A stretch of DNA of 41,832 nt from Bacteroidaceae bacterium (lineage in GTDB: Bacteria; Bacteroidota; Bacteroidia; Bacteroidales; Bacteroidaceae): assembly GCA_017935785.1 (NCBI GenBank), contig JAGBGU010000064.1, forward strand, positions 1-41,832, in the 5' to 3' direction. Below, one piece after another: positions 22,426-30,103 of this stretch. The translations under genes and the position numbers were made by a program. The notes under the pieces are model-generated. The model did no database searches and was not told the DNA's origin. It was given only the letters and a program-made list of their open reading frames with translations. The first letter of the stretch is position 1; each line of letters begins with the position of its first letter.

Positions 22426-23598
22426 TTATTTCTTCTTGTTCTTGTCTGCGTTCCTGTTGCGGGGTTTGGGCATGAAGGGGTTGGAATTCATCTGCTTCTG
22501 TTCCTCTTGGGGTTGCAGGGATTCAATTTCTGTAATGATCGTCATGCCGGCGTCGGCACCCTTGCAGATCTGTGTGATGGTGCCGTTTGTCATTCCGGTT
22601 TCCACGGCTACGGCTTTCAGTACGTTGCCTTCCTTTGTCCATAGCTTTTGCTTTCCTTCCGTATCCTGGATGGTTTCTCCGTCTGAGAGCATGGCCTGGT
22701 TGGGCGTAAAGCGCAGAGCTTTGTTGGGTACGGTCAGTATGCCCTTCATTTCCAGTGTGAAGATGTTTACGTTTGCCGTCAGTCCGGGCTTTAGTTTCAG
22801 GTCTTCGTTGGGTGCGCTGATAACCACCTCGTAGGTAACCACATTGCTCTCTGTGGTGGCTTCCTGGCGTACTTGGCTCACGCATCCTTCAAACGTATCG
22901 TCGGGGAATGCGTCCACGGTAAAGGCTACTCGCTGGCCTTCCTTTACCTCGCCTATGTCGGCCTCGTCCACGTTGGCGATAACGCGCATGTCAGTAAGGT
23001 CCTTGGCTATGGTGAAAAGGGTGGGGGTGTTGAAGCTACTGGCCACGGTCTGTCCCTCTTCCACCTCCTTGCTCAGTACAATGCCGTCTATGGGGCTGGT
23101 GATGGTGGCGTAGCCCAGGTTGGTCTGTGCCTTCTTTACGTTTTCCTTGTGGTTGGTAACCGTCTGCTGCGACTTGATGTAGGACAGTCTTGCCTGCTCA
23201 TATTCGTTAGCGCTGATTAACCCCTTGTCGTAGAGTGTCTTGTAGCGCTCGTAGTTGGCTTTCTGGTAGTCCAGTTCGCTCTGGGCGCTGTTTAGGCTGG
23301 CCTTGGCGCTGCTCAGCTCGCTTATCAGGTTTGTGCGGTCCAGTTCGGCTATTACGTCCCCTGCCTTCACTACGCTGTTGTAGTCCACATACAGCTTGCT
23401 TACAATACCGCTCACCTGGGTTCCCACGGTCACACTCGTAACCGGCTCGATGGTTCCGGTGGCGGTTACGCTGGTGGTGATGTCCTGTTTTACAATTTCA
23501 GTGGTCTTGTAGGTGAATTCGCTCTTTTTCTCGCATCCGCTCCATACGGCCGTGGCAAGCACGAGGGCTGACAGATGCATTATGTGGGTCTTTTTCAT
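22426..23598 (-). CDS. macA: Periplasmic adaptor subunit of the MacAB-TolC pump
   Basis: 390 aa. A lipoprotein signal ends in WSGC (Cys22). The order is classic for membrane fusion proteins: barrel-sandwich strand IEPVTSVTVGTQVSGIVSKLYVDYNSVVKAGDVIAELD, helical hairpin (about 75-140), lipoyl return strand TSPIDGIVLSKEVEEGQTVASS, beta-barrel and membrane-proximal domain. The C-terminus is low-complexity and basic. It bridges the MacB-type transporter and the outer-membrane channel. Confidence 0.94.
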   Translation of the reverse strand: MKKTHIMHLSALVLATAVWSGCEKKSEFTYKTTEIVKQDITTSVTATGTIEPVTSVTVGTQVSGIVSKLYVDYNSVVKAGDVIAELDRTNLISELSSAKASLNSAQSELDYQKANYERYKTLYDKGLISANEYEQARLSYIKSQQTVTNHKENVKKAQTNLGYATITSPIDGIVLSKEVEEGQTVASSFNTPTLFTIAKDLTDMRVIANVDEADIGEVKEGQRVAFTVDAFPDDTFEGCVSQVRQEATTESNVVTYEVVISAPNEDLKLKPGLTANVNIFTLEMKGILTVPNKALRFTPNQAMLSDGETIQDTEGKQKLWTKEGNVLKAVAVETGMTNGTITQICKGADAGMTIITEIESLQPQEEQKQMNSNPFMPKPRNRNADKNKKK

Positions 23599-23633
23599 CT
23601 TTGTTTATATGGATAAAGGGTTTTCAATAGGTG

Positions 23634-24971
23634 TTATAGTCTGATGGGTTCTCCGGTATAGAATTTAAGAAGCTGGATGTTGAGCAGTGTCAGATACTTG
23701 CTTTGGAGCATATCCTGCTCGGCACTGATAAGATTGTCTCTTCCCTGCAGTACGTCCACTACGTTCTTAAGCCCGTTCTGGAACTGTTCGTTCAGCAGTT
23801 CATAACTTGCCTGCTGGCTTTTTACGCGGTCTTTGGCCGCCAGATAGTTCTGCTGGTTGTTGTTGGCGTTCAGCCAGTATTGTTCAATGGTGCTGCTCAG
23901 CGTGTTCTTCTTGTCCTGAAGGTCCAGTTGGCTGGTTGCCTTCTGCAGTTTGGCCTGTTTTACGTTGCTCTGGTTGCGGCGGTTGTCAAACACGGGCACG
24001 CTCAGTGTAACGCCGGCACTCATGTTCAGGTTGGTCTTCATCTGCGCCCTTGTGCTTTTCTTGCTGGCGCTGTAGTGGCTGTCGCCCAGACTGGCGCTCA
24101 TGCTTAGCGTGGGCAGAAAGCCGCGCTTGGCAATGTCGAGGCTCAGGTTGGCGGCCTCTATGCCCAATTCTGCACTTCGTATTTCCGGTCGCGAGGCCAG
24201 AGCCTTCTCATAGGCTTCCATAGCGTTAGGTATCATGGCCATCACGCTTTCGTCCGTGGGTATTTGCGCTGCCACGTTGAAGTTCTGGTCAATACCCAGT
24301 TCCAGCAGGGCCTTCAGCTGGCGTTTGTAGTTTGCAATCTGTGTCTTGCTGTTAACTACGTCATACTTTGCGCTGCTCAGTTGCGACTCAAGTTGCAGGG
24401 CGTCGGCCTTGGCCATCAGTCCCTGTTCCACCATCTCCAGCCCTCGCTTGTACTGGCTCTCGGCGGTTTCCTGCATCTTTTCGTTAACCTTGATGGCTTC
24501 CTGCGTATAGAGAATTTGCACATATAGCTGGGCAATCTGCTCTTGGATGCTCATCTCGCTCTGTTCGGTGTTCAGCGCGGCAATCTCGTTTTGCAGCTTT
24601 TGCGCCTCGATATTCTTCTGGTTGATGCCGCCGTTCCATACCGTCCACGAGGCGTTGACGCCGTACGAACCTTGGTAGGTAACCTTGTTGCTGGTGTTCG
24701 TAACCTGTCCGTTCTGTACAATGGCGGTGTTTTCCTCAAAGGGTCTGTATCCCATGCTCTGGCTGGTGTTCACGCGCAAGCTGGGCAGCAGCGCGCCACG
24801 GTTGAGCCACAGGTTCACCTCGCCTTCCTTCTCGTTTATCTGATTCTTCCGAATCTGTATGTTGTGCGTAAGGGCATGGTTTATGCAGTCCTGCAGGCTC
24901 CATGTTTCCTGTGCGCTGGCCGCGCCCTGATAGAGTGGGCTAAAAAGTAGCAGTAAAAGCGCTTTCTTCAT
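23634..24971 (-). CDS. TolC-family outer-membrane efflux channel
   Basis: 445 aa with a signal peptide (MKKALLLLLFSPLYQGAASAQ). Two OEP repeats of long helices are visible: WSLQDCINHALTHNIQIRKNQINEKEGEVNLWLNRGALLPSL in the first half and a second starting near SRPEIRSAELGIEAANLSLDIAKRGFLPTLSMSAS. It is the first gene of the leftward macA-macB operon, behind a full consensus promoter. Confidence 0.93.
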   Translation of the reverse strand: MKKALLLLLFSPLYQGAASAQETWSLQDCINHALTHNIQIRKNQINEKEGEVNLWLNRGALLPSLRVNTSQSMGYRPFEENTAIVQNGQVTNTSNKVTYQGSYGVNASWTVWNGGINQKNIEAQKLQNEIAALNTEQSEMSIQEQIAQLYVQILYTQEAIKVNEKMQETAESQYKRGLEMVEQGLMAKADALQLESQLSSAKYDVVNSKTQIANYKRQLKALLELGIDQNFNVAAQIPTDESVMAMIPNAMEAYEKALASRPEIRSAELGIEAANLSLDIAKRGFLPTLSMSASLGDSHYSASKKSTRAQMKTNLNMSAGVTLSVPVFDNRRNQSNVKQAKLQKATSQLDLQDKKNTLSSTIEQYWLNANNNQQNYLAAKDRVKSQQASYELLNEQFQNGLKNVVDVLQGRDNLISAEQDMLQSKYLTLLNIQLLKFYTGEPIRL

Positions 24972-25005
24972 TGAATTATTATGGTTTGTATATACAATTT
25001 ATGTT

Positions 25006-25037
25006 CAAAATTACACGATTTTATTGACTCGGGCAAA
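25006..25037 (-). promoter_or_regulatory. Promoter of the tolC-macA-macB operon
   Basis: Leftward TTTG (25037-25034), 20-bp spacer, TAATTTTG (25013-25006): full consensus, ending 34 bp before the TolC start codon. Confidence 0.7.
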
Positions 25038-25087
25038 TTCATTTGGTTTAATTTTGTCAAGTTAGTATTTTTTTATGCCTACTTCTT

Positions 25088-25118
25088 TTTGTCCGCATCG
25101 TTTTTTCGTGTATCTTTG
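25088..25118 (+). promoter_or_regulatory. Promoter of riboflavin synthase
   Basis: TTTG (25088-25091), 19-bp spacer, TATCTTTG (25111-25118): full consensus 28 bp before the start at 25147. The leader is too short for an FMN riboswitch, and none is seen. Confidence 0.7.
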
Positions 25119-25146
25119 TGCATTAACTTTAATGAATTTACGTGTT

Positions 25147-25749
25147 ATGTTTTCCGGAATTGTAGAAGATAAAGCCCGCGTCTTGGGCATCGTGCATGAT
25201 CAGGACAATGTTCATTTTACCCTGACCTGCTCCTTTGTGGACGAACTTTCCATTGATCAGAGCGTGGCGCACAACGGAGTGTGTCTGACTGTGGTTTGCA
25301 TCAAAGACAATGCCTATACCGTCACAGCCATGCGTGAGACCCTTGACTGTACCAACCTGCGCTACCTGAAGGTGGGCGACGAGGTTAACGTGGAGCGTTC
25401 CATGCTCATGAACGGGCGTCTGGACGGTCATATTGTGCAAGGACATGTGGATCGCACGGCCATCTGCACCGACGTGCAGGACCAGGAGGGGAGTTTTCAG
25501 TTTAACTTCCGCTATGAAGTGGAGCCCACTGACGTGGCACACGGCTATTTTACCGTTGACAAGGGCAGTGTTACCGTAAATGGCGTAAGCCTTACCGTAT
25601 GCCGTCCCACAAAGGACACTTTCCAGGTGTGCATCATTCCCTATACCTTTGAACACACCAACTTCAAGCATATTCAGGTTGGAACGGTTGTGAACATCGA
25701 GTTTGATATTATTGGCAAGTATATTGCCCGTATGCAGAATCTGTCCTGA
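25147..25749 (+). CDS. ribE: Riboflavin synthase, alpha chain
   Basis: 200 aa from MFSGIVEDKARV, the invariant N-terminus of the family; upstream in-frame ATGs overlap the promoter and are rejected. Two tandem lumazine-binding domains are visible, one with SVAHNGVCLTVV (about 39-50) and one with KGSVTVNGVSLTV (about 138-150). The enzyme dismutates two 6,7-dimethyl-8-ribityllumazine molecules into riboflavin. It is monocistronic, followed by a terminator. Confidence 0.96.
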   Translation: MFSGIVEDKARVLGIVHDQDNVHFTLTCSFVDELSIDQSVAHNGVCLTVVCIKDNAYTVTAMRETLDCTNLRYLKVGDEVNVERSMLMNGRLDGHIVQGHVDRTAICTDVQDQEGSFQFNFRYEVEPTDVAHGYFTVDKGSVTVNGVSLTVCRPTKDTFQVCIIPYTFEHTNFKHIQVGTVVNIEFDIIGKYIARMQNLS

Positions 25750-25780
25750 CGGCTTTTTAGGTGTGTATTCAGTTGTTTCA

Positions 25781-25809
25781 GGGGCGGGCTTTTGTGTCTG
25801 CCCCTTTTT
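25781..25809 (+). terminator. Rho-independent terminator of ribE
   Basis: GGGGCGG (25781-25787) pairs with CTGCCCC (25798-25804), one G-U pair, followed by TTTTT. It lies 32 bp after the ribE stop. Confidence 0.75.
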
Positions 25810-26217
25810 GTTGTGCAGTGTTGTGGTTGGTCTTTGCCGTGTCTTGATTTTTTCTCTCTCGTTAAGCGCGCTTTTGGAATCCGCCCCCTTCCTGGCGTCG
25901 GCCGATTAGCCAATTCTCCCCATAGAGGATGAGATTTAAAGGAGGCTCGAATACCACTGCAAGGGTACGGCTTTATTTTCGCTTATTTTGTAAAATTTTA
26001 TTGGAACGCATTTATTTGTCAAAGATTGCCCTGTCTTTTTTTCGTGGCGAGAGAAAATTTCCTGCTACGCCATGCCGTAATTTTTTCCTTGCCATGCGTC
26101 TGGAGGGGTGTAAAGATTTTTACAATTTTGGGCGTGTATATAGGCCCCAGACCCCCATATACCAATAAATTCACTGCGATACCCGGTTTTTGATGGACTG
26201 AACCACCGTGTATGCCA

Positions 26218-26283
26218 CCCAAAAATCCTTTTGGGTTACCCCATATTGCCCTTTGGGACACCCCAAATAGCCAAATGGGGTAG
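26218..26283. repeat. Three 22-bp tandem dyad units
   Basis: Contiguous 22-bp units start at 26218, 26240 and 26262, with pattern CCC...CC...TGGG...A. The first folds as CCCAAAA-atcc-TTTTGGG; units 2 and 3 also pair across their junction (TTTGGG-acac-CCCAAA). The middle bases differ between units while the ends are kept. Confidence 0.65.
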
Positions 26284-26438
26284 TTCTACGACACATTTAT
26301 GCCTCCATAGCGGTAACCATTCTACCCCTCTCCCCGTTGATTTTTTGCCCTCTTTCTGACAAAAAATAGCCTACAAAACGCATGTTTTAGCCCGCTGTGG
26401 TGCAGAAAACGCTGCGCAAAACGTACTTTTTATAGCCA

Positions 26439-26509
26439 CAACAAAGCCGTTTTTAAGCTAAATTCAGGTCAAGAATCTATTGTTTGAAGCTTAAAAACGG
26501 CTTGTGTTG
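26439..26509. repeat. Long inverted repeat, 21-bp arms, 28-nt loop
   Basis: AAGCCGTTTTTAAGCT (26444-26459) is perfectly complementary to AGCTTAAAAACGGCTT (26488-26503). The arms extend outward through CAACA/TGTTG with one bulged G (26504). It lies about 80 bp beyond the stop of the leftward phosphodiesterase and could be its terminator, though no U-tract follows; a MITE-like relic is another possibility. Confidence 0.75.
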
Positions 26510-26586
26510 ATGGGGGAAATGACAGAATTGCAAGTAAAAATCTTACCTTGTAGAATTCTGAAACGCCCTCTCTGTCAGCTCTTTTC

Positions 26587-27489
26587 TCATTCAAATATTT
26601 CCATCATGGGACGCCCAATCCATACTTGGGGCTGGTCCAATGCGAAAATACGGGCTATAGTGGATGCGCAGTCGAACTGCATCATGCTTTGTTCTATGGC
26701 TACTCCCTTCTTTATGCCCTTTCCGGCAATGACAAACGGGGTTTCCAGTTCTTCCAGATTCTTCCCGCCGTGTCCTTTATTAATGCCGCCGTGGTCAGAA
26801 GTAACGATGAAGATGGTGTTTTCGTAGATTCCTGCCTCCTTTGCGGCCTGAACAATCTCGCCTATGTAGCCGTCAAGTTCCTTCAGATTGGCGTAATACT
26901 CCGGTGTGTCGTGCCCGATTGCATGCCCAACGTGGTCTGGATTGTCAAAAATTATGGCCGCAAGCGCGGGTTTCTTGTCCTTTATGTAGGCGCAGGCCAT
27001 GTTTTTCAGCTCGTCGGTATAGTTTTTCCCTTCCGGAGTCTGCGCATAATGGCTTGTAGAAAGGGTGTCCACGAGGTATTTTATGCCGTCCCATTCGTAC
27101 AGACAGCCTATTTCCGCTGTGGGCTGAGCCTGTCTTAGCAACTGAAAGATGGTGGGGAAAATGTCGTTTTTGCCCTTTATGCGCGATGGAATTTCGGGTG
27201 TCTTTGAGCCCCATTCGGTATAGCCGTGAAGTTCGGGGCAGGCGCCCATGAACATGCTGGCCCAGTTTACTGCGCTTGAAGAGGGCAGTACGGCGCGTTT
27301 CTGCAGTGTATGACAGCCCTGCTGCATAAGTGCCTTTACGTTGGGCATATCAGCTTTTTCAACGCTGTAAGAACCCCATCCGTCCAGCCCGATCAGGATG
27401 ACGTGCTGTGCTACGGGTTTAGGTTCGGAGGTGCAGGATGCAATGCAAATGACCATTGCAATGAGGGGGAGTAAGAATAGTTTTTTCAT
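26587..27489 (-). CDS. Alkaline-phosphatase-superfamily phosphodiesterase-type lipoprotein
   Basis: 300 aa. Lipoprotein signal with IASC (Cys19). Superfamily metal-site motifs occur in order: LIGLDGWG with Asp36, the nucleophile region VLPSSSAVNWASMFMG, DNPDHVGHAIGHDTPEYY, and TSDHGGINKGHGG. This fits type I phosphodiesterase/nucleotide pyrophosphatase-like enzymes (PF01663). A Ser seems to occupy the region where Thr is usual. Substrate unknown; cell-envelope location predicted. Monocistronic and divergent from ltaE. Confidence 0.88.
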   Translation of the reverse strand: MKKLFLLPLIAMVICIASCTSEPKPVAQHVILIGLDGWGSYSVEKADMPNVKALMQQGCHTLQKRAVLPSSSAVNWASMFMGACPELHGYTEWGSKTPEIPSRIKGKNDIFPTIFQLLRQAQPTAEIGCLYEWDGIKYLVDTLSTSHYAQTPEGKNYTDELKNMACAYIKDKKPALAAIIFDNPDHVGHAIGHDTPEYYANLKELDGYIGEIVQAAKEAGIYENTIFIVTSDHGGINKGHGGKNLEELETPFVIAGKGIKKGVAIEQSMMQFDCASTIARIFALDQPQVWIGRPMMEIFE

Positions 27490-27546
27490 TATAATTTATA
27501 GTATTTAGGGTTGTTCTTTTGTGTTTCCGTACGTATTAAATCTAAG

Positions 27547-27554
27547 CAAAGTTA
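27547..27554 (-). promoter_or_regulatory. -7 box for the phosphodiesterase gene
   Basis: Leftward TAACTTTG matches TAnnTTTG, 57 bp upstream of the start codon. No clear -33 is seen. Confidence 0.4.
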
Positions 27555-27612
27555 GTGTTTTATTGGCTTTTTTAGCCCTGTTCGGACCGTTTTTTTGTGT
27601 ATAACACACGTT

Positions 27613-27647
27613 TTTGTACGGTTTTCATACTTTTTGTCGTATATTTG
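27613..27647 (+). promoter_or_regulatory. Promoter of ltaE
   Basis: TATATTTG at 27640-27647 is a perfect -7 match. The nearest TTTG (27613-27616) has a 23-bp spacer, longer than usual. The start codon at 27684 is 36 bp downstream. Confidence 0.5.
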
Positions 27648-27683
27648 CAGGCAGTTTTAAGACAAAAAGATTGACAATTTGGT

Positions 27684-28721
27684 ATGAAAATTCAATTTCA
27701 GTGTGACTATAATGAAGGCTGCGCTCCAGAGATTCTGAGTGCGCTTGCGCAAACCAACATGGAACAGAACGTGGGCTATGGCGAAGACCCGCATTGCGAG
27801 AACGCGCGCCGGCTAATCTGCGAAGCCTGTAAGGCTCCCCATGCCGACGTACATTTTCTGGTGGGCGGCACACAGGCCAATGCCACGGTCATAAGCAGTA
27901 TTCTGCGCCCGTACCAGGGGGTTATTGCCGCCGAAACAGGGCATATTGCCGTTCATGAGACCGGAGCCATAGAACACGGCGGGCACAAGGTTCTTGCCTT
28001 GCCTGCCATTAACGGAAAGATTACGGCACAGCAGATAGATGATTGTGTGAAGGCGCATTATGCCGAAGACGGTCCCGAGCATACGGTACAGCCCGGAATG
28101 GTGTATATCAGCTATTCCACCGAATTCGGCACCCTGTACAGTCTGATGGAATTGGAGGAGATACATGATGTGTGCGTGGAGCACGGGCTGCCCCTTTTTG
28201 TGGATGGTGCCCGGTTGGGTTACGGTCTGGCTTCTCCTGCATCGGACATCACGCTACCCCTTTTGGCTCGTCTGGCCGATGTGTTCTACATAGGCGGCAC
28301 CAAACAGGGCGCTTTGTTTGGCGAGGCCGTTGTGTTTGCCAACCAGTCCCTGGCCAAGAATTTCCGTTACTGCATAAAACAGGGAGGAGGCATGCTGGCC
28401 AAGGGCAGACTGCTTGGCATTCAGTTCGAGACGCTCATGACGGACAATCTGTACATGAGATTGGCACGCCATGCGGTAAACGAAGCAATCCGCATCCGTC
28501 AAGTGCTGTTGGAAAAGGGGTATCCCGAGGTGGTTCCCAGCCCCACCAACCAGTTGTTCTTTACCCTTCCGGACAAGGATCTGGCAAAACTTTCGCCTGA
28601 TTTCCTTTTCTCCGTTTGGGGAAAGCCCGACAACGCCCATACCACGGTACGCATCTGCACAAGCTGGGGAACGTTGCCGGAAAATACGGACAAGCTGATT
28701 GAGGCTCTGAAGGAGATTTAG
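27684..28721 (+). CDS. ltaE: Low-specificity threonine aldolase family protein
   Basis: 345 aa fold-type I PLP enzyme. GYGEDPHCENARRLICE (about 31-47), FLVGGTQANATVISSIL, the PLP-contacting LFVDGARLGYGL with Asp174 and the Schiff-base Lys207 in GGTKQG are all present. The reaction is cleavage of threonine or allo-threonine to glycine and acetaldehyde. Length is typical. The gene has its own promoter, and a dyad repeat follows the stop. The related beta-eliminating lyase group cannot be fully excluded. Confidence 0.9.
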   Translation: MKIQFQCDYNEGCAPEILSALAQTNMEQNVGYGEDPHCENARRLICEACKAPHADVHFLVGGTQANATVISSILRPYQGVIAAETGHIAVHETGAIEHGGHKVLALPAINGKITAQQIDDCVKAHYAEDGPEHTVQPGMVYISYSTEFGTLYSLMELEEIHDVCVEHGLPLFVDGARLGYGLASPASDITLPLLARLADVFYIGGTKQGALFGEAVVFANQSLAKNFRYCIKQGGGMLAKGRLLGIQFETLMTDNLYMRLARHAVNEAIRIRQVLLEKGYPEVVPSPTNQLFFTLPDKDLAKLSPDFLFSVWGKPDNAHTTVRICTSWGTLPENTDKLIEALKEI

Positions 28722-28730
28722 TGTTTTTTT

Positions 28731-28779
28731 CTGGATTTTCTAGGAGTTCCAGATTATCTGGTACCTATATGAGTTCCAG
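28731..28779. repeat. Two 22-bp dyad units with a 5-bp gap
   Basis: Units at 28731-28752 and 28758-28779 both begin CTGG and end GAGTTCCAG, with 16 of 22 bases identical by hand alignment. Each is an inverted repeat (CTGGA...TCCAG in the first). It lies between the convergent ltaE and efflux genes, followed by T6 (28785-28790), so it may also serve as a 3'-end hairpin. Confidence 0.6.
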
Positions 28780-28804
28780 TCTTCTTTTTTGGGGGAAAGG
28801 CCGT

Positions 28805-30103
28805 TTATTTGGTCTTTCGCAGATAGTCGGCTATTTTCCCCTGGTAGTCGGCACAGGCTGATGTCAGAGTGCCATGGCTTTGTGTAAAGAGGGTTACGGC
28901 ATCGAGCAGTTCCGTCATGTCCATTGTTCCGGCATTGTATTGGTCGCGGCTAAGACGCAGGTTCTCATCGGCCTGTTCCACGCTTCTGCGTGCAATCTCA
29001 ATCTGTGCGTACGCTTCCTGTAGCGCGTTCCATGCCGTAATGATTTCTATGGCCAGCTTCTCCTTTGTATCGCGCACGTTGTTTCTGCTCTGCTCCAGCG
29101 CTACCTTGGCCTTGCGTATTTTGTGGCTTCCGCTCCACCAGCCGCTGATGGGTACGGATACGGTAGCAAGGCCTACCAGATTGCCTTGGTTGCTCTCCAT
29201 CATGTTATAATAGAGGCCGGCTGCACCCACGGCCACGGTAGGAAGGTTCTTACCGCGTTCCATCTTTACTTGCAGGGCATTAAGGCTCACGCTCTTTTCC
29301 GTCAGTTCCACCTCTTCGCGGTTTCCAAGCGCAACGTGCGTGTCCGTGAAGTAGGTTTCCGGGGCAAGGGGGGCCAGAATGTTGCATTCTTCAATGTCAA
29401 AGGTGTTCATGTCTGCTCCGCAAAGTTGTGCCAACAGCAGGCGCACCACCTCTATGCCGTTGTTTAGCGTGAGCTTTTGGCTTGCTGTCTCCTGCCTTTT
29501 TAACTGTACCCGCAAGAGGTCGTTTCGTGTGGTTACACCGGCATCCACATATTGCGTAGTAAGCTTGCACACCTCCTCCAGTTGCTTGTCGGCCGCATCG
29601 AGTGTGGCAATCTGTCCTCTCATTGAGACAAGTTTCCAGTAGTAGTCCTGTACGTTCTGGGTAATGTCCTTCTCTGTCATCTCAAACTGGAGTTGGCGCA
29701 CTTCGCGCTGGAGTTTGGCCATCTTGTTGGCATTCAGAATCTGTCCGCCCATATACAGGGGCTGCAAGGCGGTCAGTGTGGCCACCACGCCTTTTTTTAT
29801 CATGGAAAGGGGCATGGCTCCCATTTGCGGCACTTCCATTTCGCCGCGCATCAGGTCCTTTGCGCCCACAAAACCGGCCCCCATGGCGCTAATCTGAGGA
29901 AAGACCTGGGTAAAGGCATATTTGCGGTCCTCCTCGGCAGCGTCAATTTCCAGTTTGGCATTCTTAATCCTGACGTTGTTTTCCTGTGCCATTTCCACGC
30001 ATCTTTCAAGGGTGAAGCGTTCTTTCTGCGCATTTGCGGCAAGGGTGGAGAGAAGTGCTCCGCAGCAAATCATATAGCTGATGAAGTGGTATGTACGTTT
30101 CAT
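28805..30103 (-). CDS. TolC-family outer-membrane channel of the RND pump
   Basis: 432 aa with a signal peptide (MKRTYHFISYMICCGALLSTLAANAQ). Repeated OEP helices are present: FTLERCVEMAQENNVRIKNAKLEIDAAEEDRKYAFTQVFPQI and a second half ending in QYNAGTMDMTELLDAVTLF. The start overlaps the RND stop by four bases, so it is coupled as the last gene of the operon. Confidence 0.92.
   Translation of the reverse strand: MKRTYHFISYMICCGALLSTLAANAQKERFTLERCVEMAQENNVRIKNAKLEIDAAEEDRKYAFTQVFPQISAMGAGFVGAKDLMRGEMEVPQMGAMPLSMIKKGVVATLTALQPLYMGGQILNANKMAKLQREVRQLQFEMTEKDITQNVQDYYWKLVSMRGQIATLDAADKQLEEVCKLTTQYVDAGVTTRNDLLRVQLKRQETASQKLTLNNGIEVVRLLLAQLCGADMNTFDIEECNILAPLAPETYFTDTHVALGNREEVELTEKSVSLNALQVKMERGKNLPTVAVGAAGLYYNMMESNQGNLVGLATVSVPISGWWSGSHKIRKAKVALEQSRNNVRDTKEKLAIEIITAWNALQEAYAQIEIARRSVEQADENLRLSRDQYNAGTMDMTELLDAVTLFTQSHGTLTSACADYQGKIADYLRKTK

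Larger units (their letters stand above)
25810..26586. other. Repeat-rich intergenic region
   Basis: No gene is supported. Short frames on both strands are Arg/Lys-rich and lack start signals. It contains the 22-bp tandem block (26218-26283) and a long inverted repeat (26439-26509). The C-rich stretch near 26120-26190 has the look of a dispersed repeat, which cannot be tested from one window. Confidence 0.6.

Noticed and set aside
25092..25146. FMN riboswitch before ribE
   Set aside because: The leader is under about 30 nt and shows none of the conserved aptamer helices.
24981..25172. Small frame before riboflavin synthase
   Set aside because: It overlaps both divergent promoters and the true ribE start.
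25929..26261. Short overlapping open frames on both strands
   Set aside because: No start signals or domains, and arginine/lysine-rich translations over repeat-like DNA.
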